Source: Romanomermis culicivorax (taxonomy: Eukaryota > Nematoda > Enoplea > Mermithida > Mermithidae). From it: 64,000 bases of DNA. The DNA lies in NCBI GenBank assembly GCA_963922205.1, contig CAWUHX010000077.1, positions 1,054,001-1,118,000 on the forward strand. Direction: 5' to 3'. Shown in pieces: positions 54,801-64,000 of this stretch (its first letter is position 1; every line of letters begins with the position of its first letter). The notes beneath the pieces are model-generated. The model saw only the letters and a list, made by a program, of their open reading frames with translations, made no database searches and had not been told where the DNA came from. The position numbers and the translations under genes are program-made.

Positions 54801-57800
54801 GGTAGAAACATACGTCTTTTCCGTCATTTTGTTCAGGGCGTATTCCAGCTTTTGTTGAGCGGTGTTGCCAGGGAATGACTTGTCCAATGCGGCCGGCTCG
54901 TGGTCGGTTAAGTCGCTGACGGCGGCGGCGGTTGCTATCTGACAATCGGCGTGGGTTTCGGAATACTCCAGCGTGTGCTTTGCCATCGCAATGAGTTGAT
55001 TTGGTCGGAGTTTGATACTGTTCGGCGTATTGTTGATGAAAAGGAGCGGACAATGGCCGTTGGTGATGTTGACCACTGCGGTTTCGACTGGGAGCTCTGC
55101 GGCAACGTTATCCGTGGCGAGTGGTTGTACAATCACATCGGGCACTGTCGCCGATGTTGTGGGAAAAACGCTACTTTTGACCCATTGTTGGCAGTGCGGC
55201 GAAATCGAAATGGAAGCTTGGGCGACGAGAAAAATTGGTTCGGCGAGCTCAGTAACCTCCAACTGCCTAGGGGGCGGTTGGTGTGGACCAGGTTGAGCCT
55301 GCCGAATCGGTTGTTCGACTTCGATTTCTTCGGGTTGGCTAAAAATATCAGATTTATCATCATAACAACTTACTCGTTCGTCTTCTGGTATCTCTTCTAA
55401 AACGTTATCGTTAGCGGCGTTGAGAAACAATTCCGTTTGCGGGCGGATCGAGGCGATTACCTTGAGCGGCAGTTTAACGTCTTGAATTTCGATATAATTG
55501 TCTTTGAAATTTAAAATAGCGTGGATATCGGGGTGCGCGAGGAAATCGGTTCCGATGATGAATTGATCGTTTCCGTCGTTGTCAAGAATTACGCATTTGA
55601 TCATGTGCTCTCCGAAGGCGGATTCCATTGTGACAACTACCGGGCCGTGAGCGTTGACTACGGCGCCGTCGGCTACTTTAATTTTTCCACAAATCGGGAG
55701 TTGAAGCGATTGCTTGTCGAAAGCGCGTTTGACCAAACCTGATGATAGGACGGAACATTGGGCACCTGTATCGATGAGCGCGTGTGCTTTGACGGCTCCA
55801 ATTTTGATTGGGATTTGAAAGGCTCTCGTAGAAGCGTATTTGCGGACAAACGATTTGGAAGATGGCGTGAGATTATCAATTTGACAAACGGACGAACGAA
55901 TATGACAGGGATCTTGAAAAGCGCGGCCTGTTGCGTTCCAACGGACGATGCCGGGGCTGACAATCGGCGCGGCGGAAGCGATTTCTTTGGATGGAACGAC
56001 CATATTGGCCGCGGACGTTGAATGATTGTTAAAGCGTGTTTCGAGCGCAGGTACGGGCGCGGTGTTTGGTGCCGGAAGGGCGGGTAGGGTAATTTGCATT
56101 TCTGAGGATTGAGAACTAGCGCGCGATGAATCCGTTGGCGTTGTGACGTATGGAGCCGGTACGGCGTTGTAATGAATATGTTGTTCCCACAGCGCCGGAA
56201 ATTGGTGGTTCGGGTAGACGGCGTAGGTGTTCTGAACAAAATCATTTGGGCGTTGTATAGGATTACCTTCATAGAAATGGTTTCGCGCGCCGCGGGCGTA
56301 ATTCGCGCCTCGTTGGGGCGGTCCTCCGCGGCGGGGTCGCCAATCACGTTGTCCACGGACGTCGTTTGAATTATTTCGGAAGTCAACTTGCCGTGGTTGG
56401 GCGGCGTAATTTGAGCGATTTGGTTCAAGTCGGGCTGATTGTTGAGCGTTTTGCCGTTTGAGCCAGACGCAATCTTCTGTGTTGTGTGTGCGGGATTTGT
56501 GAGCGTCGCACCACAGACCTGTAGGTTGCGTCGGGCGTGCGCGGTCTCTGCTGGCGGATCGGTCAAAGCGATTTGCGTACGGCTCTCTGTTCTGAGATGG
56601 ATGGCGCGGACTTTGTTGCCGATTGTTGGATATCGTTTCTTCAGGGCGTTGTCGAGATTTTCTTTCTTCATAGTCGCGGTCGTATCGTTGAATCAATTGT
56701 TCCAGAAGCATCTCCGTGCGCGGTGGTTGCGGCGGCGGTGGCTCAATTGCTTGTGGTTGGAAAGAGACGAATTTAGTGGGCTGCATCGCCGGGTTTTGCG
56801 TCCTGCGGTCCATCGAGGGAGAGCGCTTGCGGTAGCGATTTTGAGGACGGTCCATGCTGCGGCGGCGTTCAAAACAGGGGTCAAACGGTTGCGGCGACTT
56901 CGGAGGTGGTGCATCTTGCTCGGCTTGATTTACCAGAATGGGTCGTTCCGCGGTTCCGATTTCGGCTTTAGTTGCGTTGAGGACACTACGGGCTTTGGCT
57001 ACGGCGTCGGCCAATTGTTGAACATTTGTGAAATTCTTTGCTTGTTCGCCAATTGTGAGTTGATAGAAAACAGGCATTTTGGTCAAAAAGGTATCAATTA
57101 CTTGTTTATGCCGGAAAGTTTGATCTTCATGCTGATACAATAGTTGTACATAAGTCATTACCTTACTCAGGAATGCGGCGGGTTCCTCTCCGGCTTCTGG
57201 CGTGATTGACGCGAGTTCGCGTTTAAGAGTCATCGGATTGCAATCGGGCGCCAACTGGAACATGAGCAAATGTTTGGCGTCTTCGTACCGCGTCATATCT
57301 TGGATCATGTCGCTCGGCGTATCGCTGGTAAGTCGGCGGAGGGCGCTCATCTTTACGTGGTTGGAGGCGTCGTAGCCAAATTCATTTTCCAGTCGTATGA
57401 AGAAGCGTAACAGGCGTTTATTTGTTGCGGCGCTGTCGATTATCAACGGATGCATATTGTCGACGATTGTTTTGATGCGGCTATCTTCTTCACGATGAGA
57501 CGTGCGCGGCATGTCGTACCGAGGGTGCGGGTGTTCATAATAGTCCTCGGGTGGATAATCTGAAAAGCCAAACTGATTTGCCGCGGGCGGTGGGCGTCTT
57601 TGAAGCGCGGAGCGGTGTAAATCTTCATCGGCGCGCGTATTGCGGGCGAATTCGTTATTATATAAGGTATCCGTCGATGGTGCTTTGGGTTTGACTTGGT
57701 TTGGTAGCCTGCCAAAGACTGGAGCCGGTTCAGTTTCACGGAGAGTTTCGTTAGGGATATAAACATCTCTTGTTTCCTCGCCGTGAAACCGTGAGGACAC

Positions 57801-58595
57801 CGGCGGCGGTCTTGGTGTAGGCGGATTACGCGCGTGCGTCGCGGCGGCGGTTGTGGAAATCAACTGTTGCATTTGCTCGGCGAGCGCGGCGAAACGCCCG
57901 TTAGTTGCTTTTGTTTGTTCTTGAATCTCGCGTTGAACGCGTAATTGTTGGGCTTGGAATTGATCAGAGACGGCGCCGATGATTTGATCGATGGTTTGTA
58001 CCGTGGGGACATTGTTGGTTATACGCGCGGCGGCGGTGTTGAGTTGTTCCAGCGCGTCGCGTGCTTCGATTCGAAAATTTTGGACTTCGTTGGCGTTTGC
58101 GATGGCGAGACTGCTGCGGTGATCGTTTACTGAAGCACGGGTGGCGGCTGGGGCTTGCGGCGGTTCAATATTGACAAAGGATTCGGAAGAGTCGGTTCTG
58201 GCGACAATTTGGTCATCATTACTTCGAGCCGGCGCGGGCGGCGGCGGCATTTGCGATGCGGGCGGCGCGTTGAGACGATTTTCGGCGGCGGCATGAATAT
58301 TTTGGTTTCCAAACCGCGGAGTTTGGGAAATATTGGTCGCCGCGGTTGCGGGAATGAGCGGTGCTTGCGGCTGTGCCGTCCCGTCCAGCGCGGGAGTGCT
58401 GAAATTAGACAAGGGCGGATTATGGGGCGGGAGGCTTACCGTGGGTACCGCTGTCGATTGCGTAATATTTGCCGGTCGGGGCAACATCATCTGATCAAAA
58501 CTTAAAGCGCGGCGTGCGGCTGTGGCGGCGTTGGGAGAACTGGAACGCGACGGAAATCGAGTGAAGTCCGGCGGTGTGTGGCTTACCGTTGGCAT
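51867..58595 (-). CDS. Gypsy gag-pol polyprotein
   Basis: About 2240 residues from ATG 58595; the frame is open up to 58715 without another ATG. Gag: Pro-rich N-terminus, Gln-rich coiled coil, capsid-like helical region (near residue 400-560), Arg-rich stretch and a variant zinc knuckle, [14 protein letters not shown] (C-x2-H-x4-H-x4-C). Pol: retropepsin [12 protein letters not shown] (about 55770) with FIIGTDFL; reverse transcriptase with [11 protein letters not shown] (about 54215); RNase H starting FVIQTDAS with [11 protein letters not shown]; integrase with HHCC finger (HQFHG to CKICQ) and DDE residues in VATDIV (about 52750), LLSDQGGCF (about 52570) and GMVERFNQ (about 52465); then a GPF-type C-terminal module. 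Gag and pol are one frame with no frameshift or stop between them. All catalytic motifs are present, so the copy may be active. Placement in Ty3/Gypsy follows from RT-RH-IN order. Confidence 0.93.
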   Translation of the reverse strand: MPTVSHTPPDFTRFPSRSSSPNAATAARRALSFDQMMLPRPANITQSTAVPTVSLPPHNPPLSNFSTPALDGTAQPQAPLIPATAATNISQTPRFGNQNIHAAAENRLNAPPASQMPPPPAPARSNDDQIVARTDSSESFVNIEPPQAPAATRASVNDHRSSLAIANANEVQNFRIEARDALEQLNTAAARITNNVPTVQTIDQIIGAVSDQFQAQQLRVQREIQEQTKATNGRFAALAEQMQQLISTTAAATHARNPPTPRPPPVSSRFHGEETRDVYIPNETLRETEPAPVFGRLPNQVKPKAPSTDTLYNNEFARNTRADEDLHRSALQRRPPPAANQFGFSDYPPEDYYEHPHPRYDMPRTSHREEDSRIKTIVDNMHPLIIDSAATNKRLLRFFIRLENEFGYDASNHVKMSALRRLTSDTPSDMIQDMTRYEDAKHLLMFQLAPDCNPMTLKRELASITPEAGEEPAAFLSKVMTYVQLLYQHEDQTFRHKQVIDTFLTKMPVFYQLTIGEQAKNFTNVQQLADAVAKARSVLNATKAEIGTAERPILVNQAEQDAPPPKSPQPFDPCFERRRSMDRPQNRYRKRSPSMDRRTQNPAMQPTKFVSFQPQAIEPPPPQPPRTEMLLEQLIQRYDRDYEERKSRQRPEETISNNRQQSPRHPSQNREPYANRFDRSASRDRARPTQPTGLWCDAHKSRTHNTEDCVWLKRQNAQQSARLEPNRSNYAAQPRQVDFRNNSNDVRGQRDWRPRRGGPPQRGANYARGARNHFYEGNPIQRPNDFVQNTYAVYPNHQFPALWEQHIHYNAVPAPYVTTPTDSSRASSQSSEMQITLPALPAPNTAPVPALETRFNNHSTSAANMVVPSKEIASAAPIVSPGIVRWNATGRAFQDPCHIRSSVCQIDNLTPSSKSFVRKYASTRAFQIPIKIGAVKAHALIDTGAQCSVLSSGLVKRAFDKQSLQLPICGKIKVADGAVVNAHGPVVVTMESAFGEHMIKCVILDNDGNDQFIIGTDFLAHPDIHAILNFKDNYIEIQDVKLPLKVIASIRPQTELFLNAANDNVLEEIPEDERVSCYDDKSDIFSQPEEIEVEQPIRQAQPGPHQPPPRQLEVTELAEPIFLVAQASISISPHCQQWVKSSVFPTTSATVPDVIVQPLATDNVAAELPVETAVVNITNGHCPLLFINNTPNSIKLRPNQLIAMAKHTLEYSETHADCQIATAAAVSDLTDHEPAALDKSFPGNTAQQKLEYALNKMTEKTYVSTAQKERALRMLRQHRDVFSLPGDKPTITSELTVSIDTGTAKPVSRHYYRAAMEQRPIVRRHIQEMLDNDFIEPSRSPWAAPLFLVKKKDGSWRPVVDYRGINDVTPSDKFPIPRIDDYLDAMGHAKFFTTLDLKAGYWKVPLDVDSCDKTTFICQEGLFRFKVLPFGLKNAPAEFQRLMERILRPYIWKICLVYIDDIIIFSNSFDEHLEHLQIIFDALRAANLTLRPDKCEFLPPQVKFLGHLLSARGIAADPEKVKAIAEYEFPKTKKGMQSFLGLVQWCKRFIPNLATLSSPLYGLLRKDAQYFATDEHHAAFKGIKTALTSSPFLRYPVYDGKAQFVIQTDASTTAIGAILYQENENDQWVIAYNSRVLTDAETRYSTTERECLAIVYGFRMYRHYVYGQKVIVRTDHKPLEWLKDEKHRNSRLQRFAISLQDYDYKVEYVKGKDNACADFLSRKDDRDKCPIQNAENLTAKIFRENFHPAGATTEADLTVPETRPAVASLPTAVDAEINAITRAMTRKTISSPTLSNSMPKNADHEPPPAKAITIAAHAEVRKAQAADPAITKIAATLKADNATKHPPIFFLEDQLLYRQIKDVKQLVVPASMVDQTLHQFHGAKILNHQGTNRTLAAIKAHFWWPRMEEDVRDWIKTCKICQLTTPRTSPPPPLLPIQPKHPFEIVATDIVNISPVGEKRPYVIVFQDYFTKFVSAHPIPDQKASTIVECFINNVVLTHGSPLVLLSDQGGCFTSKLMQDICELLKIRKVKTTAYHPQCNGMVERFNQTLIAQLKKYTADDPDNWERYLPYAVFAYNATPHTATRHSPFSLLRGYEPRITFDYDCARRLTLPLNYDAYQHILTQAQLKMHEKIKANLDAAAAASKEYFDCKARRRDFAVNDLVLLTNTRKANKIQPDFIGPFLITDASRAAENVVTIDALDAPGRTQTVSITRLKPFIPRPAKNTFDNEEGGPRTPHTSRRQ

Positions 58596-58713
58596 CTTTT
58601 TTCTCAAGGTATAATAACCTCGTTTGTAACCTTTGGCGCAGCTACGGCGGGGTCGAATTTTGAATTTTTTAATTTCGTCGGATGCAACGCAACAGCGGGG
58701 AGCGGCAACGTAC

Positions 58714-58730
58714 AATCCAAACGGTCACCA
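58714..58730 (-). other. Primer-binding site candidate
   Basis: One base inside the 5' LTR the coding strand reads TGGTGACCGTTTGGATT. TGG complements a tRNA CCA end. The first nine bases would fit a tRNA ending CGGTCACCA, such as a Trp tRNA, but the rest does not match what I know of that tRNA, so the primer is unassigned. Confidence 0.6.
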
Positions 58731-58731
58731 G

Positions 58732-59324
58732 TGTTATATCTTGCTTTGGATTCGGGGATGATGATGATGCGGCGTGAGCAGGATTGGGATTCCGAGGTTA
58801 CGGCCTTAATGTACGTGCGTCCCACACCCACGTTTACCCGATTACTCAATTACTAATACTTAAACCCCGACAAGAATTATCCCAACAATTAAAGAAAACC
58901 TAGTTTCTTTAATTGTCTCCCTTCTACTCTCACTAACCAGAAAGGAAAGACTTTTCCTACCTATTTATTACGATATAAAAGAAACGTACGAAACTTACGT
59001 GACAAGGCGACGGGCGAAAACGAAAAATAAAGTAACAACAATAAATCTACTCCCACGCACGGGCGAACAAAGACGAGAAAAGCGTGGTGGGAGGCGGCTA
59101 ATACGAGCTAGTGGTGGCCGGCGGGGCACACAACTAGTAAGGAAAATAAAAATACACGTAAAGTATACGTAACGAATAATAAATAGAGACCAGCGCACGC
59201 GTACCGACGTGCGCTACAGTAAGATGGCCACCAGTGGTCCGCGTTGCTCTCTCCACTTGCCACCTGCGGGCCTATGACGTGTTTTGACAAATAATGAAAA
59301 ATCGGCGGAAAACACACTACAACA
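58732..59324 (-). repeat. 5' LTR of the Gypsy element
   Basis: 593 bases. It differs from the other LTR by G/T at the base equivalent to 45119 or so and by lacking one GAGA in the AATAGAGAGAGACC run. AATAAA on the coding strand at 58969-58964. The outer flank begins ATTAC. Confidence 0.95.
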
Positions 59325-59726
59325 ATTACCGTTTCCTGGCCACCGGCTAAGGAACCCGCAAATGATCCTACACCGCCGGCAACAGCCCAAACCACAACGT
59401 CGGCACCAGCCCAAAGTCCACTGTCCGCACCAGCCCAACACACATCGTCGGCAACAGCCCAAGCCAAATCGCTGGCGCCAGCCCGAGAGACATCTCCGAC
59501 TGCTGCCACCAAGTCGCCCGTCGTCGAACATATGGCCGTCGACGAGACCTTACGTCCAGTTAACGAAGATGTCAGCATTGTTGAGGAATCTCCGTTCCCG
59601 ACAGCAGTCGCCCCACAGTCGCCAAAAATCGGTATCCTACGGGAAATCCACGCGTGTGGTGGATTGGTCCTCGATTTCCCCGGTCAGGAACCCATCTCGT
59701 CTGACAGCGATGAAGAAGAAATCTGA
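59325..59726 (+). CDS. C-terminal part of a Pro/Ala-rich acidic ORF, cut by the Gypsy LTR
   Basis: The frame is open from the LTR edge to TGA at 59724-59726, about 133 codons. It has low-complexity Ala/Pro/Gln/Thr repeats (APAQS, ATAQA), then a less biased part (LREIHACGGLVLDFPGQEP) and an acidic end SSDSDEEEI. The stop overlaps the ATG of the next frame (59710), a tight arrangement typical of consecutive retroelement ORFs. It may be the tail of this element's gag; no domain is recognised. The true start was removed by the LTR junction. Confidence 0.45.
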   Translation: MTVSWPPAKEPANDPTPPATAQTTTSAPAQSPLSAPAQHTSSATAQAKSLAPARETSPTAATKSPVVEHMAVDETLRPVNEDVSIVEESPFPTAVAPQSPKIGILREIHACGGLVLDFPGQEPISSDSDEEEI

Positions 59727-61386
59727 CACTGCCCCTCAGGCCAGATTTGTGAAAATGAGTGAACACTTACAAATTACCTTTGTACAGTTGTTTTTGATAA
59801 TAAAATTGACCTTGGTAGCATCACTGTTTCTAGGGGTGAGTTTGTCAGCACCGGCGGCTCAGTATCAATTTTGCGGTCTCTCAAGAAGTGGACATCCACT
59901 TGAGTTACCCCAGCATGTAGAGTGTAAACCACCGCAATCTTCATGGAGCCCGCGGCGCATGAATGTTACGGTGTATGTCCCTAGTTCAGACCCGATTACA
60001 ACCACAGCGTGGAAATGCACATTGCGCTCTCGCAAAGTCTGCATCAACACTGGTTTCTTCGGCTCTAGGGGCATCACTGCAGACGTCGTTACCACTCAGC
60101 ACTTAGTGCCTGCGGCATGCACGCTACCACATCGCACTAAGATGTTTGGTTCACAAAAACTTGTCAGCATTCGCCCTGGCTTTTATAGCACAAACTAAAC
60201 ATTGGAAGTGATGTACGAATGGTGCTGCAGCGACGTCTGCAAGACAGTGACTAACCTCTTCATCGAGGAGGGACAAGTCGCTTCGTGGGATGGCACTACA
60301 GCCCTAAGCACCTTAGGGGATGTAGGTGGATGCAGTCCCACTGCAGGCCAGTGCACTACTCTAGACGGAGTCATTGTCTGGCCTGCACAAAACTTCACAG
60401 CGCGGTGTCATTATCACCCCAAGGGAAATTACACTGCATCCATGTCAGGGAACCACGTCATCATCGATGATCTACAGGTTGCCCTCAAGATCCCGGGAAA
60501 CTCCTGTGTCTTCCAACTGTGCCCAGATCTACGTTCCACCACAGTCCGGACGGATCAGGGTCTTCTCCTTCGCATCCACGGGAGATACAATTTGACCCAA
60601 AACTTGTTCAGAATGGCAAAGGACACCCGTCCCGATCCTGTCAATGCCAAACTGAACTACCTGGCTCAGCAGATCAAGGAGTCGGAAATTAACGGTTTCC
60701 AGTTCACGTGGCTTGAGCTCTGCTCTCACGCTCAATGCTATCTTGATCTGACTTGGCAGTTGCTTCGCTTCGACCCTACCTTGGGTGCCCGGGCATTCCT
60801 CCAGAGGAATGACCTGATGGCAGAATTCACAGGCAATGCACTGACAATATGGCCGTGTCAGAAGGTCAACGCCACCTACGTTTACCACTCGTACTGGGTG
60901 GGAAACATTTGCTACAAGTACTTACCTGTACAGGTCGGCGGCACCATCTATTTCGCCACCCCCGGTGGTCCAGATCTCATTAAATCTAGCCCAATCGTGC
61001 CGTGTCATCACCACTTTACAGGGATTTTCCAAAATCGCTCGGGCTGGTTTACTGAGTCTGGTGCGGTCCATGTGAGCCACATCCCACTGGAACTCTTCTG
61101 GAAGCAGCGCTTCAACATCACTCACTTTGAGGCACCGGCGCTCTTCCATGACCAGTTGGCGATGACCCCTTCAAACTTTGCCTTCTTTAAACAGTACGTT
61201 TACAAGACTGAGCAAATTGAAGCAGTACTCAACCGGCTGGTAAACTTTACCGCTGGCCTATCCCTGCAACCAGACGCCATCTACCAGGCCTTTGCAGGGG
61301 TAGGAACCGACATCAAGGCCTCTCTGGAAGGTGTCGGTCTGGCAGCAAACCATGTTATTACGGGTCAACAACACACCCTCGCCTAG
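59710..61386 (+). pseudogene. Envelope-like glycoprotein frame, interrupted by in-frame stops
   Basis: Start at ATG 59710 or, more likely, 59755, just before a strong signal peptide (hydrophobic run about residues 9-30 of the second start). The frame then reads as a secreted, Cys-rich ectodomain with many N-x-S/T sites (NVT, NFT, NYT, NLT, NAT, NRS, NIT, NFT). It is broken by TAA at 60196-60198 and by TAG at 61384-61386, both in the same frame; the membrane anchor follows the TAG. In retroelements such proteins mediate cell entry. The class I/II type is not clear from the sequence, and I see no furin site I trust. The copy is not expressible as one protein unless stops are suppressed. Envelope identity rests on signal peptide, glycosylation, Cys pattern and anchor. 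Confidence 0.6.
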
Positions 61387-62100
61387 GGCTTGCATGCTGT
61401 CCTGAGGGGGCCGGTCCAGTTGATCTTTAACATCCTAATTACCCTGATGGTGCTGATCGGTGTCAAATACCTTGCCTATCTTGGTGTATCTTATTATCTC
61501 AGCTATCGTCTACGGAACAAACAGGTCCGGTTTGTTCGCCGTTTCTCCCTGTTGGGTCTTTACCGCAAAGTCCAATGCTGGATCGGTTTTCACTACGTGC
61601 AAAACGATGTACCCTCCCAGCTTGACCGAATCACACCGTGCTTCGTTGTGTTGCTGGATGCCAAGGAAACTCCTGCTTTCCTTGATACAGGTTGCCCCCG
61701 CACTATCATTAGCCAACGTCTTCATAAGGCCTTGGCTAAAGAAAGTCCGAAGGCGGTCATGGCGTTCCAACAACATCACGACTTTAACCCATTGATGAGC
61801 ATCAATGGTAAAGCCGTTCATACCATCCTTTCGGGACCATATGAAATCATGTTGCCCGGAAACCACCAGCTGAACACACGGATCGATATACATCTCCATG
61901 TGTGCAAGACTACGTCTCCCTTCTGGGCACCTGTTGACCTCATACTCGGACTGGACTTCTTAGAACAGTTCAAGAACATTATGTTTGACTACCAACGTAA
62001 TGTTTGTCGGCTGGACGTGGTAGAATTACCCCTCCTGCTGACCACGCCGGAGATTGACCAGATCGACCCCTGGTGGGAGAACACCCGTGCTCTCTCGTGA
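61387..62100 (+). CDS. Membrane anchor fused in frame to a retropepsin-like domain
   Basis: It continues the envelope-like frame after TAG 61384. A hydrophobic segment of about 25 residues (LIFNILITLMVLIGVKYLAY) is followed by a basic stretch (RLRNKQVRFVRR). Next comes an aspartic-protease domain with AFLDTGCPRTIIS (catalytic D-T-G, about 61680) and the second hallmark LILGLDFLEQF (about 61945). The frame is open to TGA at 62098-62100 and continues in the same frame beyond. A protease C-terminal to an envelope anchor is unusual: retropepsins normally lie between gag and RT. It is either a real fused design or a product of recombination. No ATG begins the segment, so its translation is unexplained. 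Confidence 0.65.
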   Translation, partial: GLHAVLRGPVQLIFNILITLMVLIGVKYLAYLGVSYYLSYRLRNKQVRFVRRFSLLGLYRKVQCWIGFHYVQNDVPSQLDRITPCFVVLLDAKETPAFLDTGCPRTIISQRLHKALAKESPKAVMAFQQHHDFNPLMSINGKAVHTILSGPYEIMLPGNHQLNTRIDIHLHVCKTTSPFWAPVDLILGLDFLEQFKNIMFDYQRNVCRLDVVELPLLLTTPEIDQIDPWWENTRALS

Positions 62101-63522
62101 AACTCACACAGGTCGGGATCACGATCGCGGTCCAGGGCTTTGTCCATCTCTCGGCCACACTCACGGGCCTCCTCAGTTGCCTCATCACGTGGGTCAACCA
62201 GGGGATCCCGGGCCTCTTCTAGATGGGCAAGTCGTCATTTGTCGACCTTCCACGGGTCAGGTTGCCCTAGACCTCCGCCTGGAAGCTCTCCAGTCACTCT
62301 AGAGAAAGGCCGATACCGTGAGCCAAGTGATTCAGATGCTCCGGCATCACCAGTGCCAAACGCGCCACCGCTATCGGACACTGAGATTGAATCACTAGGA
62401 GCTACTGAGAGCCCAAGGGACCACTCGGACCACGTACTCACGGTACAGGATGAGTCCACCCTTCTGAATGACCCGGAACCCTCCGTCGGATACGCTCTAG
62501 TAGGTCTACTACGTCGTACGGGACTGCCGATTCCAAAGCGGTCCGGTAAGACCAAACACACTAGTGGTGCCACCACACCTGATTCCGGTCATGTGGTCTC
62601 TGCTTTTTACCCAAATGATATTCGGACACCCCATATCAAAGTTCTCCTCAACAACTGGGTAGAAGCAAAGGCACTGGTCGACACAGGAGCTGTTTTCTCA
62701 CTCCTGGACCACAAGTTAGCGGCCCAGCTGCCCAACTTGACACTTTCACTAACCAGGGCTCGTCCTATCGCAGCCAATGGGTCCCCGATCCCACTGCTAG
62801 GAGCAGCCTACATCACGGTTACAGTGGCTGATCTCTCTGAACGGATTCAGGTCCAAATACAGGAGAACTGTTCAGCAGAACTGGTCCTTGGAACAAACTT
62901 CCTCTGCCGGTTGAATTGTGTCAGCTTGAACTGGGAGAAATCCTTCCTCCAGTTCAAAGAAAGTAGAATCCCCTGTGACGGTCTCATCCACAGCCCACCT
63001 TCTGCCCGCGGCGCCTTGCCCCTGAAGGACTTGGTCATTCTGGAGCCTTGCTCCCTGACACGATTCACTGTACCTGTTCTGCCAATCTATACCAATGTAC
63101 CTGAGGTGGCCTTCTTTCCAAAGCACCTCACCGGATCTCAAAGACAAGTATATTTTGCTGGAAGCGTGAGTAGCGTGACCAACGGTCACATACCACTTCA
63201 AGTAGTTAACCCGAATACTCATTCCGTGGTTCTCTACCCACACATGACCATCGGTCATGTGCAAATGCATAGTGAGCCCTCACGGGAATCACCGCTCGAC
63301 TCAGACACCGTCCTCGATCATCAGTGGGTCGAGGCCAATGCTGTAATCTCACCAGACATCTCCCCTCGGGACCGGGCAGCCTTACTCGATCTGCTGGTTG
63401 CATACACCGACCTTTACGCTCTTGATGAAAAGGACACAGGTTCCACTGATCTCGTCCAGCACGAAATCAGCACGGGTGATGCCCCCCCCAGTCCGCCGTT
63501 TCCCTTACCGGTCCTCACCTAA
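62101..63522 (+). CDS. SR-rich region and second retropepsin, upstream of reverse transcriptase
   Basis: Same frame as the preceding segment after one TGA. It opens with an Arg/Ser-rich stretch (HRSGSRSRSRALSISRPHSR) like a nucleocapsid or RS domain, then an acidic linker. A retropepsin follows with AKALVDTGAVFSLLD (about 62680) and LVLGTNFLCRLN (about 62890), then the linker usually seen before RT (HEISTGDAPP). It ends prematurely at TAA 63520 because of a run of eight C at 63482-63489. Reading seven C would join it to the RT frame. This retropepsin sits where the pol protease of Gypsy elements belongs, which makes the upstream copy the extra one. Confidence 0.75.
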   Translation, partial: NSHRSGSRSRSRALSISRPHSRASSVASSRGSTRGSRASSRWASRHLSTFHGSGCPRPPPGSSPVTLEKGRYREPSDSDAPASPVPNAPPLSDTEIESLGATESPRDHSDHVLTVQDESTLLNDPEPSVGYALVGLLRRTGLPIPKRSGKTKHTSGATTPDSGHVVSAFYPNDIRTPHIKVLLNNWVEAKALVDTGAVFSLLDHKLAAQLPNLTLSLTRARPIAANGSPIPLLGAAYITVTVADLSERIQVQIQENCSAELVLGTNFLCRLNCVSLNWEKSFLQFKESRIPCDGLIHSPPSARGALPLKDLVILEPCSLTRFTVPVLPIYTNVPEVAFFPKHLTGSQRQVYFAGSVSSVTNGHIPLQVVNPNTHSVVLYPHMTIGHVQMHSEPSRESPLDSDTVLDHQWVEANAVISPDISPRDRAALLDLLVAYTDLYALDEKDTGSTDLVQHEISTGDAPPSPPFPLPVLT

Positions 63523-64000
63523 GGAAAAGGATCTCATCATGCAGGAGGTCAAGGCGCTCCAGGAGAAAGGTATTATTCGGCCGAGCACGTCTCCGTGGGC
63601 TACTAATACTGTTCTGGTGCGCAAGAAAAACGGTTCTCACCGTATGTGTGTTGACTTTCGTGGTCTTAACAAGGTCACGAAAAAGGATGTCTACTCTCTC
63701 CCACGGATAGATGACATTCTCGACACACTCAAGGGTATGAAGTACTTCACTACCCTTGATCAGGCTAATGCTTATTGGTCAATCCCGATTGCCGAGGCGG
63801 ATAAAGAAAAGACGGCATTTAATACGCCTATTGGACTTTACGAATTCAATTATTTGCCTTTCGGTTTATGCAACGCACCCGGGACATTTCAACGCCTTAT
63901 GGACCTCCTCCTTACTGGAATCCAATGGCGCACAGTTCTGACCTATCTCGACGACATTTTGGTGTTCGGGAACTCTCACACCCAAATGCTTGAGCGCCTG
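63487..64000 (+). CDS. Ty3/Gypsy-type reverse transcriptase, cut by window end
   Basis: About 170 residues of RT fingers and palm: QEKGIIRPSTSPWATNTVLV, RKKNGSHRMCVDFRGLN, the TTLDQANAYWSI block carrying the first catalytic Asp, LPFGLCNAPGTFQRLM, and the catalytic TYLDDILVFG box near 63945-63960. This is a canonical Metaviridae RT, clearly different from the RT of the minus-strand element (YIDD, different spacing words). It is one frame away from the protease segment because of the C8 run. RNase H and integrase should follow outside the window. Confidence 0.88.

Larger units (their letters stand above)
45103..59324 (-). mobile_element. Full-length Ty3/Gypsy LTR retrotransposon (14.2 kb)
   Basis: Two LTRs bound the element: 45103-45699 (3' LTR) and 58732-59324 (5' LTR), reading TGTTGTAG...GATATAACA on the coding strand. 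They differ by one base and one GAGA indel, so insertion was recent. Order on the minus strand: 5' LTR, primer-binding site, gag-pol frame (58595-51867), a gap of about 0.8 kb, ORF2 with a DEDDy exonuclease (to 46118), polypurine tract, 3' LTR. Both large frames are open. The outer flanks GCAAC (left) and ATTAC (right) are not a target duplication, which is odd for so young a copy. Confidence 0.92.

Noticed and set aside
56439-57143. 234-residue frame on the plus strand
   Set aside because: It is antisense to the gag region of the Gypsy polyprotein and has no recognisable domain; a shadow frame.
45098-59329. Possible 4-, 5- or 6-base target duplication around the Gypsy element
   Set aside because: GCAAC against ATTAC, and the shorter or longer versions, do not match.
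59108-59578. 156-residue minus-strand frame crossing the LTR edge
   Set aside because: Trp/Gly/Ala repeat peptide is the antisense of the Ala/Pro-rich plus-strand frame and joins LTR sequence by chance.

Overview
The window is nuclear DNA of an animal, most likely a nematode or a close ecdysozoan relative. The reasons are split genes with GT-AG introns as short as 56-57 bases, a myosin regulatory light chain tail of the nematode type, and a three-unit TTAGGC-like tract near 4.6 kb. The species cannot be named from the sequence.

Host genes (1-43 kb, + strand). Three were found. The last three exons of a muscle myosin regulatory light chain lie at 1-1039. An NDRG-family (N-myc downstream-regulated, alpha/beta-hydrolase fold) gene has eleven exons between 17155 and 38042; its first coding exon was not found. 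An unrecognised gene is represented by one terminal exon at 42706-42840 with an AATAAA signal. Everything else from 1 to 42 kb is AT-rich intron or intergenic DNA packed with short inverted-repeat transposons. Most have 8-bp target duplications of the hAT type, and many sit inside one another. Where both ends are visible I give the termini and duplications. The best autonomous remnants are a decayed hAT transposase (about 28.5-29.0 kb) and a pogo-type DNA-binding domain (10.2 kb).

Retroelement block (42.96-64 kb, GC-richer). (1) A minus-strand gag-like frame (45102-42964) is interrupted by three in-frame TGA codons. (2) A young Ty3/Gypsy LTR element occupies 45103-59324 on the minus strand. 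Its LTRs of 597 and 593 bp differ by one base and a 4-base indel. It carries a gag-pol frame of about 2240 residues and, in the usual env position, a long second ORF whose N-terminal part has the three motifs of a DEDDy 3'-5' exonuclease. (3) A different, decayed Metaviridae-like element on the plus strand runs off the window end. It reads: tail of an acidic ORF, envelope-like glycoprotein with signal peptide and membrane anchor, retropepsin, SR-rich stretch, second retropepsin, reverse transcriptase. An envelope-like frame upstream of pol and two retropepsins are unusual.

The arms flanking the young Gypsy element run in opposite directions and show no target-site duplication. This junction is therefore either rearranged or misassembled.
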